The notes under the pieces are model-generated. The model saw only the letters and a list, made by a program, of their open reading frames with translations, was not told the origin of the DNA and searched no databases. From Centrapalus pauciflorus (Eukaryota; Streptophyta; Magnoliopsida; Asterales; Asteraceae): 64,000 bases of DNA. Positions within the stretch are counted from its first letter, which is position 1; each line of letters starts with the position of its first letter. The stretch spans positions 274,406 through 338,405 of the forward strand of contig JAANYP010000163.1 of NCBI GenBank assembly GCA_020465985.1, in the 5' to 3' direction. The translations under genes were made by a program, and so were the position numbers. Positions 12,388 through 23,653 of this stretch are shown here, one piece after another.

Positions 12388-12829
12388 TAAAAGTTAACAA
12401 GTGAACTTTAACGGTCAAACAAAAACACAACAATTAATATTCATTAACACTCACTACAAGTAAAACTTAACAACATTGATAGTTGCCCCAAGCGATGCGA
12501 CGGGTCTGCTCGACAGCTCCTTAACACCGCTCAAGGGATTGTGCTTAGACCCCTCAAGGGGACGCAACCTTCTTTATCCTTGCCCATAATTGCGCACGAA
12601 ACCATGTTAGCTTTAACGAGCTAGCACCATGTACCTCAGATGTGTTTGAAGCTTAAATGAGTGTTTAGGATCGAGTTCTAAATGCGCTTATATGTTTATC
12701 TAGGGTTTTAAAATTGAAAAATAAATGAAATGAGTGTTTGGATAGATTTTACTGATAAATGCTTATTTGTTTTTTTCATGATTCAAATCATAGTTTCTAT
12801 GAACATCTCTCGAGATTTTTTTTTTCAAA

Positions 12830-13475
<646 letters not shown>

Positions 13476-14260
13476 TACATGAGTTTTTTTTTTCTTTCTC
13501 TTTCCATCGATATTTTCATGATTATTATCAGCTATTATTTTTTCATAATATATAAAGTATCTATTTTGATCATTTTATCAATTAATTAAGCAAACTAAAC
13601 ACTAAAAAAATTACATATATGTTATTGAGCTTTGGAAACTATAAACAAACACAAACATTATATTTTAACAATATGTTTTACAACCACTACATAATACTTA
13701 TTTATTTATTAATTTAGAAAACTTCATATCTATTTTCAAAATGTAATTCCAAACATTTTTAACATGAAATCTTTTAACTCAGATAAATCTAATTACTTAC
13801 ATGATTAATGACATTAAAATTAAAATCATCAACATTTACCACCCACAATAATCTCAATTATTAATTAATAACCTCCTCTTCCTTACCTTCCAAACATCCT
13901 GCCACATCATTATTAGTTGAAAACATATCTACAAATTACATCTAAGTATGTCACCCAACACTTGGGGGTGTTTAAATGTGTTTTTAAAAATTTTATAATC
14001 TATTGCTAATAACAGAATTTGATAATTAATTATAGTAAAATTACAAAACGATAATTATTAAAAAAGAACCATGAATTATTAAGTTCTCAATCAACTTTTT
14101 GACTTATAAATTTATCAACTATAAAAAAATCTAATGAATTTTGTTTTGTATTAGTTTAATGAGTCGTTTGATTCACATAATAAAGATGTGGCACATAGTG
14201 ATATAAGATCATACCTTATAATCCATACAACAATAATCTTAGGATAAGTAATTATCATAA

Positions 14261-14571
14261 CGGAAAATTATATAAAAAACCAACGTACTTTTGATATTTT
14301 TCGATCAAGTCCATATACAAAAAACGTTTCCATAAAAGTCTTTCAACTTGAAATTTTTTACGAATTGTGTTGTTTTATGAGATTTTTAAGGATTTTTCAG
14401 AAGTTTTTTCATAAGATTTTGTTAAGTTATAAGACTTTTATGGAAACATTTTATGTGTAGTGACTTTTACGAAAACATTTTTAAGTTGAGTGACTTTTGT
14501 GGAAACGTTTTTGATACAATGACTTATCCGAAAAATACTAAAAGTACGTTGGTTATTTACATGATTTTCCC
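14261..14571. mobile_element. Mutator-type fold-back MITE, 9-bp TSD
   Basis: A 311-bp element bounded by the perfect 9-bp repeat TTATCATAA (14252-14260, 14572-14580). Its two arms are inverted repeats of roughly 80 bp. For example AACCAACGTACTTTTGATAT near the left end pairs with the AAAAGTACGTTGGTT block near the right end, and AACGTTTCCA pairs with TGGAAACGTT. A 9-bp TSD with long inverted arms is the signature of Mutator-like elements. There is no transposase. Confidence 0.8.
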
Positions 14572-14580
14572 TTATCATAA

Positions 14581-15668
14581 AGACTAAGGTAATACAAGCA
14601 CCAATATAAATCAAAAAAGAAATATTACAACATTGTACTAAAGTGGAACATTTCTACGTTGCTGTTACATCATGATAAAAACTAAAGTTGTTATCCAGGT
14701 CCCAAAGCATTTATTAAACTAGGCAAGCCGGAAGTACTACAAGCTGAAAATGAGCTAAGATCATCTGGGCTGATCAGATAGACCTAAGCTAAAGGTCTGG
14801 TCTTGTCTTTTCTTTTGCATGTAAAAGATTAAGTAGCAACTATAAGCTAATGTTTAGTGAGGGAACATGATTACACATGATGAATTTAAGATATATGACA
14901 ATGAATGCTGAGCGTAAATGCTTTTTGCAGAATACTGATAATAATGCTATTGCATTATTGAGACATGTCTCAAAGGAATAGGAAATGCTACCACTGATAA
15001 TGATGCCACAGGGGATCAGTCTGTGATGCAGGACTAGCTTCTTGTATATATATGTTGCTTATAATGGTTAGCATCAGAGTGTTGTAATGCTGAGTGCTTG
15101 TAATAGTATGGCAACGATGTTAAATGCTGAAACAAAACTCAATAAAACAAGTGAAATGAAGATAATAAAATATCACACATAACATATACACATATAAGTT
15201 ATAATAAAGCTTATTCAAGATCATTCTAAGCCGAACAACACCTATATCGCAGTGTACGTAATCTTTCATATAATATCTATTGATGGTCAAAGAAAACACA
15301 TAAATAAAATAGTATGTCTCAATTACATAAAATACACGTAAACATGATAATCTCTCATAGTATTGGTTTATGTTGGAAATGTTGTATATGTTGGCCTTCA
15401 AATGTTAATTTTGCACTTTGGCGAATTGGAAAGGCTTGGCAAGACTTTATTTTTAACTTTTGACTTTGACTGTGTGTATAGTTGGCTTTGAAGTCAGCTG
15501 GCAAGACTTTAAGTTTTACTTTGGCACAACAATGTTTGAGGCTTTATATGACTTTGACACTTTAATTATGTTTTAATTTAACCCTTAACAGGTCTTACTG
15601 TTTTTTATACACTTATTGTGTGTGCTTTATTGTTGTTTCCATTCATACAACAATGTATTATTGTCTGA
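14581..15668. other. Probable old gypsy LTR remnant (left part)
   Basis: A short run at 14835 (TAGCAACTATAAGCTAATG...) resembles 57402 (TAGCAACTGTAAGCAATG...). That supports this DNA and 57020-62757 being copies of one LTR family. The remnant would continue at 23654 on the far side of the copia insertion. No coding sequence. Confidence 0.35.
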
Positions 15669-15673
15669 TAAAT

Positions 15674-15806
15674 TATCAGTAGTGATTATTCCTCTTGCCA
15701 CAATTATCATTGAAACCAAATATATATAGGAGATTACATGGGCCTAAACCTAAACAAGATAATGGACTCAACGAATAATAATGCTAATAATAATGGGACG
15801 TTAATA
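15674..15806 (-). repeat. 3' LTR of Ty1/copia element
   Basis: 133 bp, the same length as the 5' LTR at 23516-23648, with about six mismatches by eye (about 95% identity). Read on the minus strand it starts TATTAACG and ends CTACTGATA, so the termini are TA...TA rather than TG...CA. The TSD TAAAT lies at 15669-15673. It carries a TATATATA box near 15719-15728. A purine-rich tract (ACTGCGGGGGCG, 15807-15818 on the minus strand) abuts it. The last sense codon and stop of pol occupy its first six bases. Confidence 0.92.
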
Positions 15807-18800
15807 CGCCCCCGCAGTTTGAGCGGTAGGAGAACGGACACTCAAACTGTTGCGAAAATCAACGAACAGAGAAGACGGGAGTCCCTTGGTGAAGATGTCT
15901 GCATATTGATACTTGGAGGGGACATGAAGAACACAAATTTGTCCATTAGCAACTTTATCACGAACGAAGTGAATGTCAATTTCGACATGCTTAGACCGCT
16001 GGTGATGCACAGGATTAGAAGACATATAGACCGCGCTTACATTATCGCAGTAGACAACTGTGGCCTTTCGAAGAGGAGTATGGAGCTCACAAAGAAGGTT
16101 TCGAAGCCATGCAGTTTCAACAACTGTGTTAGCTACCCCACGATACTCAGCTTCCGCACTAGATCGAGAGACAATCTTTTGGCGTTTAGAGGACCAAGAA
16201 AAGAGATTAGATCCTAAAAAGACACAATAACCGGATGTCGATCTGCGAGTAACTGGGCAACCACCCCAGTCAGCATCAGAGTATGCCACTAAATCGGAGT
16301 TGGAGGAACTATGGCCATACTGCAAGGTACCACTCACGTAGCGAAGGATGCGTTTCCGAGCACCAAAATGATGTTCCCGGGGATCGTGCATGTCTAAGCA
16401 AATCTGTTGAACCGCATATGTGATGTCCGGGCAAGTGAATGTAAGGTATTGAAGGGCACCCGCAAGGCTGCGAAACAACATAGGGTTCGAAACCGAAGGA
16501 CCATCAGCGTCAAGCTTAGAATCAACATCGACCGGAGTTTTGACGGGATTGCATTTGGTCATTTGAGCGCGTTCCAAAATTTCAGCTGCATATTTACTCT
16601 GAGAGAGAAACATCCCTGAGTTATTGCGTGTGACAGAAATCCCGAGAAAATAATTTAAGTTACCCAAATCAGTCATTGCAAACTCGTTCCGGAGAGAGGC
16701 AATAATCCTGTGTAATAGTGGCTCAGACGAAGCAGTGAGAACAATATCATCCACATACAATAATAAATACGCTGTGTCACCATTGTGATAATAAATAAAT
16801 AGAGACATGTCGCATTTGCTGTGTTCATAACCAATAGTAGAAGCATATTGTGCAAATCTCTGGAACCAAGCTCGAGGAGCCTTTTTGAGCCCGTAGAGAG
16901 ACTTGCGCAGCAGGCACACATAGTCAGGGTGATCACGATTGACAAATCCGGAAGGTTGGTGCATGTAGACGGTTTCATTAAGTGTACTATGGAGAAAGGG
17001 ATTTTTGACGTCTAGCTGATGAGTGGGCCAGCTACGGGTGAGAGCCAAACTTAAAACAGTGCGAATAGTTGTCGGTTTGACGACGGGGCTAAATGTCTCA
17101 TCACAATCGATTCCAAGTTGTTGATTGCGACCGTTGGCGACAAGGCGGGCCTTATAGCGACTGAGAGTGCCATCTGCATTAAACTTATGCTTAAAAAGCC
17201 ACATAGAACGAACAATGTTAGTCTCAGTTGGTCTCGGAACAAGATCCCAAGTTCCGTTTTTAATTAAAGCATTATATTCATTTTGCATAGCAGAAGCCCA
17301 GTTGGGGCCATTAAGGGCTTGGGTATGAATGCGAGGAGGGGGGGAGAGGGCAGAGGTATGAAGGTTTAGATGTTGGGTTGGTTTATGAGTGCCCACACGA
17401 GAGCGAGTCACCATTGGATGGTCGGCGGGGGCCGAAGGTATGAGAGGCGCTGGTGACGAGTGTGTCGCAGCAGGTGTAGTGGTAGGGGTGGCCGAGGGAG
17501 GATCGAATGTGGGACCAGTAGAGGGAGGTGGCAAAGGGGATAGAAGGTGTCGCCTAGAAATTAGGTTGAGGTTTTCCTCAAGAAAATCGTAGGAAGGGAA
17601 AGTGTTTGGAGACATGGAGACAAAGGGGAAGCTTGTTTCATCAAAACTGACATGGCGAGAGATGATGAGCTTATTGGTGTGAAGATCCAGGCAACGGTAA
17701 CCACGATGGTTAGGAGAGTACCCAAGATGGATGCACGGAGTAGAACGTGGTTCAAGTTTGTGAGCGGGAAATATGTGTGGGAAGCAAAGGCAAGCAAAGG
17801 TACGGAGGTGCGAGTATGTTGGCTGTTGGCTGTGAAGTTTTATGAAAGGAATATTGTTGTCTATGGCGGATGATGGGAGAATATTAATAAGGTGAACAAC
17901 CATGTTGAGAGCCTCGACCCAAAAGGTGGGAGGGAGACGAGCGTGAAAGAGAAGAGTGCGAATGACGTTGTTTACCGTTCGGAGCATGCGTTCTGATTTG
18001 CCATTTTGTTGAGAGGTTTGAGGACAAGAAAAGCGAATTGTAATGCCTTGAGTTTGAAACAGGTCGAGAAAATGTTTATTATCATATTCACCACCATGGT
18101 CACATTGAAACGATTTAATGTCTTTATTGAAGTGACTCTTAACATAAGCGCGAAAGTGTTGAAATTTAGTGAATACATCTGATTTGTTACGAAGAGGATA
18201 AGCCCACAAAAAATGGGAGTAATGATCAAGAAAGATGACATAATATTTGTAACTAGTAAAACTCAAAATAGGAGAAGTCCATACATCAGAATGAATCAAA
18301 TCAAAACAAGAAGTAGTAACTAAGCTAGAAGAAACAAAAGGAAGACGTGTGTGCTTGCCAAGTTGACATGCTAGACAAGGAGCACATGACTTCGGTTTAT
18401 TACATGATATATAATTATTGGAAAATAAATAACGAAGAACATCATTGTTTGGATGACCGAGCCTATGGTGCCAGGTGGAGGATGATTGAGTGACAAGAGC
18501 ATGCGGTGAAGAGGTCACTGGATATAGATCACTGTTGCTATCACATCGCAGGAGGAGTTGGTGGGTCTTGAGATCCTTCACAGAAAAACCAAGAGGATCA
18601 AATTCAATGGAACATTTGTTGTCAGAAGTAAATTGACGAACTGAAATAAGGTTTTTGATAATGTGTGGGGTGACAAGAATGTTGTGAAGGTGAAGAGGTT
18701 TGTAAGGGGTGGGGATCATGTTATGCCCTTCATTAGTAACAGGAATAGATTGACCATTACCAACAAAGATAGATGATATACTACTATTATTAAAAACAGA

Positions 18801-19055
18801 GTTGAGATTACCTGTAGACGAGGACAAATGAGACGTAGCACCAGTATCCATGTACCATCCATGATTACCGAGGTCCTGCAAGGTCATTGTATTGTAAGCT
18901 TGAGGTAGATTTGTAAGCTGAGCTGATGGGGTTGTAGGAACCGCAGGCTGGGCCTGTGTGGGGAACCATGAATGTTGTGGTGAAGTCACAACATGGGCCT
19001 GCGAAGAGAGAAAATTTTGCTGTCCAGATTGATGTGGGAGCCATGCTTGCGGAAT
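15801..19055 (-). pseudogene. Copia Pol (PR-INT-RT-RNaseH), 5' part cut off by insertion
   Basis: A single open frame of over 1,080 codons. Residue numbers below count from the codon at 18989. The aspartic protease site DTG is at 48-50. The GAG-pre-integrase/HHCC zinc-binding region covers about 125-210. The integrase triad is D234, D297 and E333, with the exact 35-residue D-E spacing. Reverse transcriptase spans about 565-830 with YVDD at 745-748. RNase H spans about 895-1035 with the ADW and SSAEAEYR motifs. Deviations from the usual RT text include NPFLHS (usually NAFLHG) and LKKAPRAW (usually LKQAPRAW), suggesting relaxed selection despite the absence of stops. The frame continues upstream to 19055, where the gypsy insertion separates it from gag. 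The stop codon lies inside the 3' LTR. Confidence 0.93.
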
Positions 19056-19132
19056 GGTAGTATAATAACCCGAATTTAATAATTGGCGATTTCGGGGACG
19101 AAATCAATTTAAGTGGTGAGTGTTATAATAAC

Positions 19133-19799
19133 TGACAGGATCTAAATATGAATTACCAAGACTAACTGATTTGAATTTATCAGAGTATAAATCAATAATC
19201 TTGCTTTGAATCAAAGTTTAATCAAGAAGTTTGCGGAATAACACTTAATTATTTTATCAAAAACTTTCAGAATCAATAATGAATAAACACACAAGAATTA
19301 ATCAAGACTGTTTGTATTGCTGAATTCAACGATTACAATCACCTCTAATCTGTTTGATTAGACGAAGAACACAGACTGTTCTTAGGGTTTTACAACCTTA
19401 GAGGCTTATGAAAACTTAATCAGCAAAGCAATTACAGACTCAAAATATGCAGGAAAAACCTATACAATAGAAAGACCTATTCTATGTATTTATATTGCTT
19501 CTTGATATGTTTCCTTGACGAATAATGACTTCTCTGATAGTAGATATGCTGGAATCTTCACGTAGATATCGTTTCCTGAAAATCAGCACTTTCTGTTTCT
19601 GAAACTGTTGAGCAGCTTGAATCTCTTGACAGCATGAGCAGAGCAGCTTGAGTTGTTTTGCTCTGGCAGCTTGAACTTTTACACTAGCAGCTCGAGTTTC
19701 TTCAACTAGCAGCATGAACTTTGTATTTACATTTAAAAACTACTAACAGTCTGAGAAGTCTAACTAGCAGCTTGAATATACTTAAACTATTTCCCAACA
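19133..19799 (-). mobile_element. Solo LTR nested in the gypsy LTR
   Basis: 667 bp from TG to CA, flanked by ATAAC on both sides (19128-19132, 19800-19804). Read on the minus strand it begins TGTTGGGAAATAG, the usual start of copia-type LTRs. It has a TATAAATA box at about 19494-19487. Upstream of that box in the minus direction (19611-19775) are seven copies of a 9-bp motif, GCAGCTTGA or a one- or two-base variant, on the plus strand. Repeated short boxes upstream of the TATA box are the arrangement of LTR enhancers. There is no internal region, so the element was lost by LTR-LTR recombination. Confidence 0.8.
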
Positions 19800-19804
19800 A
19801 TAAC

Positions 19805-22487
19805 CCAAATTTTAAATAACAATTTTAATAAATAAAAACACCAATAATAATAATATTCTAATAACTTTTATGAAACATTAGTAATCAGTAGGTTATTTAA
19901 TTGAAATAAAATAAAGGGACCAAGGTGATAATTTATATAACTTCATTTACATAAATCAGATAAATTAATTAAACTGGGCTTAATTAATAATAATCAGAAT
20001 TTAACTAAACGAGCCCAAGCCCGATTAAACCAGTATTAATATACCAATAAACCAAAGTACAAACCCTAATCAGATCAGTGACAAGAAACCCTAGCCGGCC
20101 GTAAAGCGGCCTTGGAGTTGCTCAGAAGCAAACGGAAAAAAACAATTCGCAGATCCCGTTCCAATCAAGGTATTGAACTCTGCTATTACATTATTGTTAA
20201 TATAAGGTTTTATATACGAAATATGTGAAGAAAATCAAAGAATCTGAAACTAGATTTATACGTAAATAAAAGATAAGAAACAAATCTGATATTTGGGTTT
20301 TAAGAGGCGGTGATGGTGGTGGTTTGAGATCGGCGGCGCCGCACCAGGGGCGACCGCAATGGTCCTGGTCAGCGGCGGCCGTGAAAGGGCGAGTGTGTGT
20401 GAGTCGAGATCTCGAGCGAATGAGAGCGAGTGTTACCAGTGAGGCCGAGCGGTGGCGGTGTGGTGTTGTGCGGCGGTGGTGGCGGCGTTAGGGTTGCTGT
20501 CGCTGCCGCTGTGTGCGAAATCGAGGGAGGCGAAGCGTGAGTGAGGCGGAGGAGATGGAAGAGAGGGCGATGGTGTCTGTTGGTGGTGGCCGGTGAGAGC
20601 CGGTGGCGGCGGCGGTCGCCGGAGAGCAGAGCAGAGGGAGGTGATGTGAGAGAGAGTTGAATCGTGTGTGTGTTGTGTCCGAAAAGAAAGGGGAGGAGAA
20701 AAGGAAAAGGGGAACCGGGTCATAGGACCCGACCCGACCCATAATCTTAAATAATTAATAATCATATATAATAATAAATAAAACTAATTTAGTTTTATAT
20801 TTTTTATTATACATCATTATTTTTTATTAATTAATAATTAGTTTTAAACTCATTTAATAAACCTAATATTGGAACCAATTCTAAATAAATAATTAATGGG
20901 TAACAAATCAATTAATTATTCACGGTTATATTTACGATTAATATCAATTAGATGTTATTACTAGTTATTAAAGGATTAGAATAGAATAAATTATATTAAC
21001 GACTTAATATTAAATTAAGGTTCACTTATAAGTTAATTTAAATGTTCAATTGAGATTAAAATAAATACACTAAAATTATATGTAGCTGAATACCGACTAA
21101 AGTATTTTACATAATTAATTATTGGAACACCGATTCGATTAATAAAGGTTAATGAAATATTTTAAGTTGAATCAACAATAATTGCGAACCGAACTTAATA
21201 ATTATTATTAATAAAAGTATGTATTAAAATAGTGGGTTGGGTAGTTATAAGACCAACCTAGCTGAGTTCTAATTTAAGTTCGTTCTTATAGATCGAATCG
21301 ATTCGTAGCGGATTAAATCTGTCGTCGTGATTTTGCGGAGCTGCTATTAAGGTACGGATCCCGTACTTCTTTCAGCGTTATTCTTGAGTTGTTCGTTGTG
21401 TGAATTGCATGCTAATACTTGACAGTCGAATTTTTATATCTCGTGTCAGTTTCTTTTTCAAAAGCAAATATTGTTTTTAAAACGCTCGTAAAACATTTGC
21501 GAAAAGAAAACATATTTGGGAAAACAGTTATTTTCATGGCTTTTGTGAATGTGATATTGTCTTGTGAAATGTGGCCCTTTTTGTATTGAAATGGTTATTT
21601 ATCTTTGGAATGTTTATTCGGGCCTTTTGTTATGCTTGAACTCTAGACAGTAGACAGGAGATAGGATTACCGAGTGAACTACCTGTGGAGGTACCACAGG
21701 CATGCCATTGCGGCACCAATGGCATGACACTTCCGTAACAGTGTGATCGGTTACGGCGTCTCCCTTTTGTTTGCGATTCATGATTGAATGATTGATTGAG
21801 ATTATGTTAGCTCTGGGAATGAGCTGTTGATTATTTCAGGGAGGCGTATGGATGCATCCTAGGCTATGTTATGAGTTTGCGGAAGTAAGGTGTAATGCCA
21901 TACACCCCTTCCGGCCAGATGCACTGAGGTGGCCTCTCAGTGTAGTCTTGAGTGATATGAGTGGTTGTGAGATTGATTATGAGATTGATTGTGAGATTGA
22001 TATTAGGACGCTCGGTAAAAATAACCCAACCCTTTGTTGCTTCAGCCATTATATTCTTTGTTGATCCGGTGTTGAGGTGGATATTTATTTTTAAAGAAAA
22101 ACCATTTTCAAAACTTTCCTTTTAAAGAAACTTATTTTTCAAAACCTTCTTTAGTCTTTGAATTCGTGTACGTTGCACTTGTAATCGATTTCCGTACTGG
22201 GCGTTTGGCTCATGCTGTGTTCTTTCTTCCGGCAGGTACTCAGGGGTGATGATGGGCAGTGTGCAGAGAGTTGACCGCATATTGAGGATTTAGATTTAGC
22301 TATTTTATTTTAGTATTAGTGATTATGAACATTTGTTAATGTTTAATTTAATTTTTAATTTGATAGTTGAAATCAATTGGTATTTATGTTTAAAGATTGG
22401 CAGTTTTAATAATAAAATATAGTTTGGTTTTTGGTTAGATAGTTAGTTAATTAACATCGCCGGTCCAGTCGGGATCGGGGTGTTACA
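19805..22487 (+). repeat. Main body of the nested gypsy 3' LTR
   Basis: Non-coding LTR sequence. A GC- and GGCGG-rich block at about 20300-20720 yields spurious proline-rich ORFs on the minus strand. A short inverted repeat (ACCTGTGGAGGTACCACAGG) lies near 21681, and another (GCCATTGCGGCACCAATGGC) near 21705. The LTR ends TGTTACA at 22481-22487. Confidence 0.75.
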
Positions 22488-23405
22488 GGTAGGCAATTGG
22501 GTGATTGGTGAGTTGTGCCAAGGTGGCTGCGAGGGAGGCCAACCGGGTGTGGGAAGTAGCGGTCCAGGGGTGGGAGTTGATGATGGTACTGGGCGGGTGG
22601 CAGTAGCATTAGGGGGTGTTGGTCGAGTTGTTGAACCATGAAGGAAACGACATTTAGAGCCAAACCGACAAGCCCCACGAGAAAAGTTACGGCATACCGG
22701 AGCGGGAGATGGGTTTCTTGTTTTCGGATAGGTGTTTTGAGCCACTAGGACCGAAGGGTGAGATGGGTTTTCAGCGGTTGATCGATCGGTATCTTGATTA
22801 AGCTCCTCTAGAACAAGCATAGATCGCGCTTGAACAAAGGTCGGAAGAGGTTTACTATGCCGTATAAACGTGACAACTTGAGAAAATTTGCCTTTTAATC
22901 CGTTAATTGCATAGGTGACAAGAGTTTTATCGGGGACGGATTGACCGATGTTATCAAGTAAGTCCGCAATAACTTTGATTTTATTGAAATACACACTAAC
23001 CGAGAGAGTACCAATGTCCAGGGTACGTAGTTCATTTTCGAGTTGAATGGCCCGAGTATCTTTGTTATCTCGAAAATAGTTCTCGAGGTTGATCCAAACC
23101 TCTCTCGCAGTCGCATGCTTTTTAACCACAGATTGAAGGAGAGGTTTCGTAATTGTACCGTAAATCCACAGCTTGACCAATGAATCGAGAGTTGTCCACT
23201 CTTCATCATCATCTCCATTCTTTGTTTTGGTTCCATCGATGTGTCCAAGAACACCGACACTTATACAGTGAGTTGTAAACAGTTCGCACCAGGCATCGTA
23301 ATTCAATTGATCCAAGTCCAAGACCAGAGGAACATAAGCTTTGATATTGACTACTCCGAAGGGTTTATCGTTTTTTGGTGGAGGTGGGTTGCTGCCGCCG
23401 GCCAT
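22488..23405 (-). pseudogene. Copia Gag with CCCH-type zinc finger, 3' end cut off
   Basis: 306 codons from ATG at 23405 to the insertion point. Residues 20-200 form the alpha-helical UBN2/retrotran_gag type capsid region typical of plant copia elements (YDAWCELF near 36, TLDSLVKLW near 72). At residues 238-256 is C-x7-C-x5-C-x3-H (C238, C246, C252, H256). This is the spacing of eukaryotic CCCH RNA-binding fingers, not the retroviral zinc knuckle CX2CX4HX4C. A Pro/Thr-rich linker follows. The start codon lies 110 nt from the 5' LTR. The frame runs on into the inserted gypsy DNA, where it soon stops. Confidence 0.9.
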
Positions 23406-23503
23406 GGAGAATAGACAGGGAGGAGATGAGGTGATTTAGGAAAGTTGGTGAGATTGGAAAAGACGATGGAAAGAAGGATATTTAGGAAGGGGAATTATTC
23501 ATT

Positions 23504-23515
23504 GCTCTGATACCA
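23504..23515 (-). promoter_or_regulatory. Copia primer-binding site
   Basis: TGGTATCAGAGC on the minus strand, the complement of the 3' end of initiator tRNA-Met and the standard plant Ty1/copia primer site. It directly abuts the 5' LTR end (23516), which fixes that boundary and supports the unusual TA terminus. Confidence 0.9.
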
Positions 23516-23648
23516 TATCAGTAGTGATTATTCCTCTTGCCACAATTATCATTGAAACCAAATATATACAGGAGATTACATGGGCCTAAACCTAAACAAG
23601 ATAATGGACTCAACAAATAATAATGCTAATAACAATGACCCGTTAATA
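23516..23648 (-). repeat. 5' LTR of Ty1/copia element
   Basis: 133 bp, pairing with 15674-15806. Minus-strand termini are TATTAACG...CTACTGATA, followed at once by the primer-binding site. The TSD TAAAT is at 23649-23653. A TATATA box is present. At 133 bp this is very short even for copia LTRs. Confidence 0.92.
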
Positions 23649-23653
23649 TAAAT

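Larger units (their letters stand above)
19061..22487 (+). mobile_element. Internally deleted Ty3/gypsy element nested in copia gag-pol
   Basis: Flanked by the 5-bp duplication GGTAG (19056-19060, 22488-22492). Removing the insert plus one copy rejoins the copia frame without a shift. From left to right there are about 24 nt of a 5' LTR start (TATAATAACCCGAATTTAAT), then the last 35 or so nt of the interior. That interior ends with the codons for RGRNQFKW and a TGA stop at 19117-19119, a typical gypsy pol C-terminus. A complete 3' LTR follows from TGTTATAATAAC at 19121 to TGTTACA at 22487. Nearly the whole 5' LTR and interior are missing. Without its own nested insertion the remaining LTR is about 2.7 kb, long as in the Tekay/Del lineage. 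Confidence 0.85.
15674..23648 (-). mobile_element. Ty1/copia LTR retrotransposon, split by nested insertions
   Basis: Bounded by identical 5-bp duplications TAAAT (15669-15673, 23649-23653) and by paired 133-bp LTRs. Subtracting the 3,427-bp insertion at 19061-22487 and one copy of its TSD leaves a compact 4.5-kb element. It consists of 5' LTR, primer-binding site, one gag-pol frame, polypurine tract and 3' LTR. Gag, protease, integrase, reverse transcriptase and RNase H follow in the Ty1/copia order. The RT and RNase H text looks like the Ale/Retrofit group, though I cannot run a phylogeny. The LTR divergence suggests an insertion much older than the gypsy element at 26387. Confidence 0.93.

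Noticed and set aside
15738..16217. 159-codon plus-strand ORF
   Set aside because: Antisense of copia RNase H and 3' LTR; the minus-strand frame contains the conserved motifs.
20433..20765. Two overlapping minus-strand Pro/Ser-rich ORFs
   Set aside because: They lie in a GGCGG-rich block of the nested gypsy LTR; composition alone keeps the frames open.
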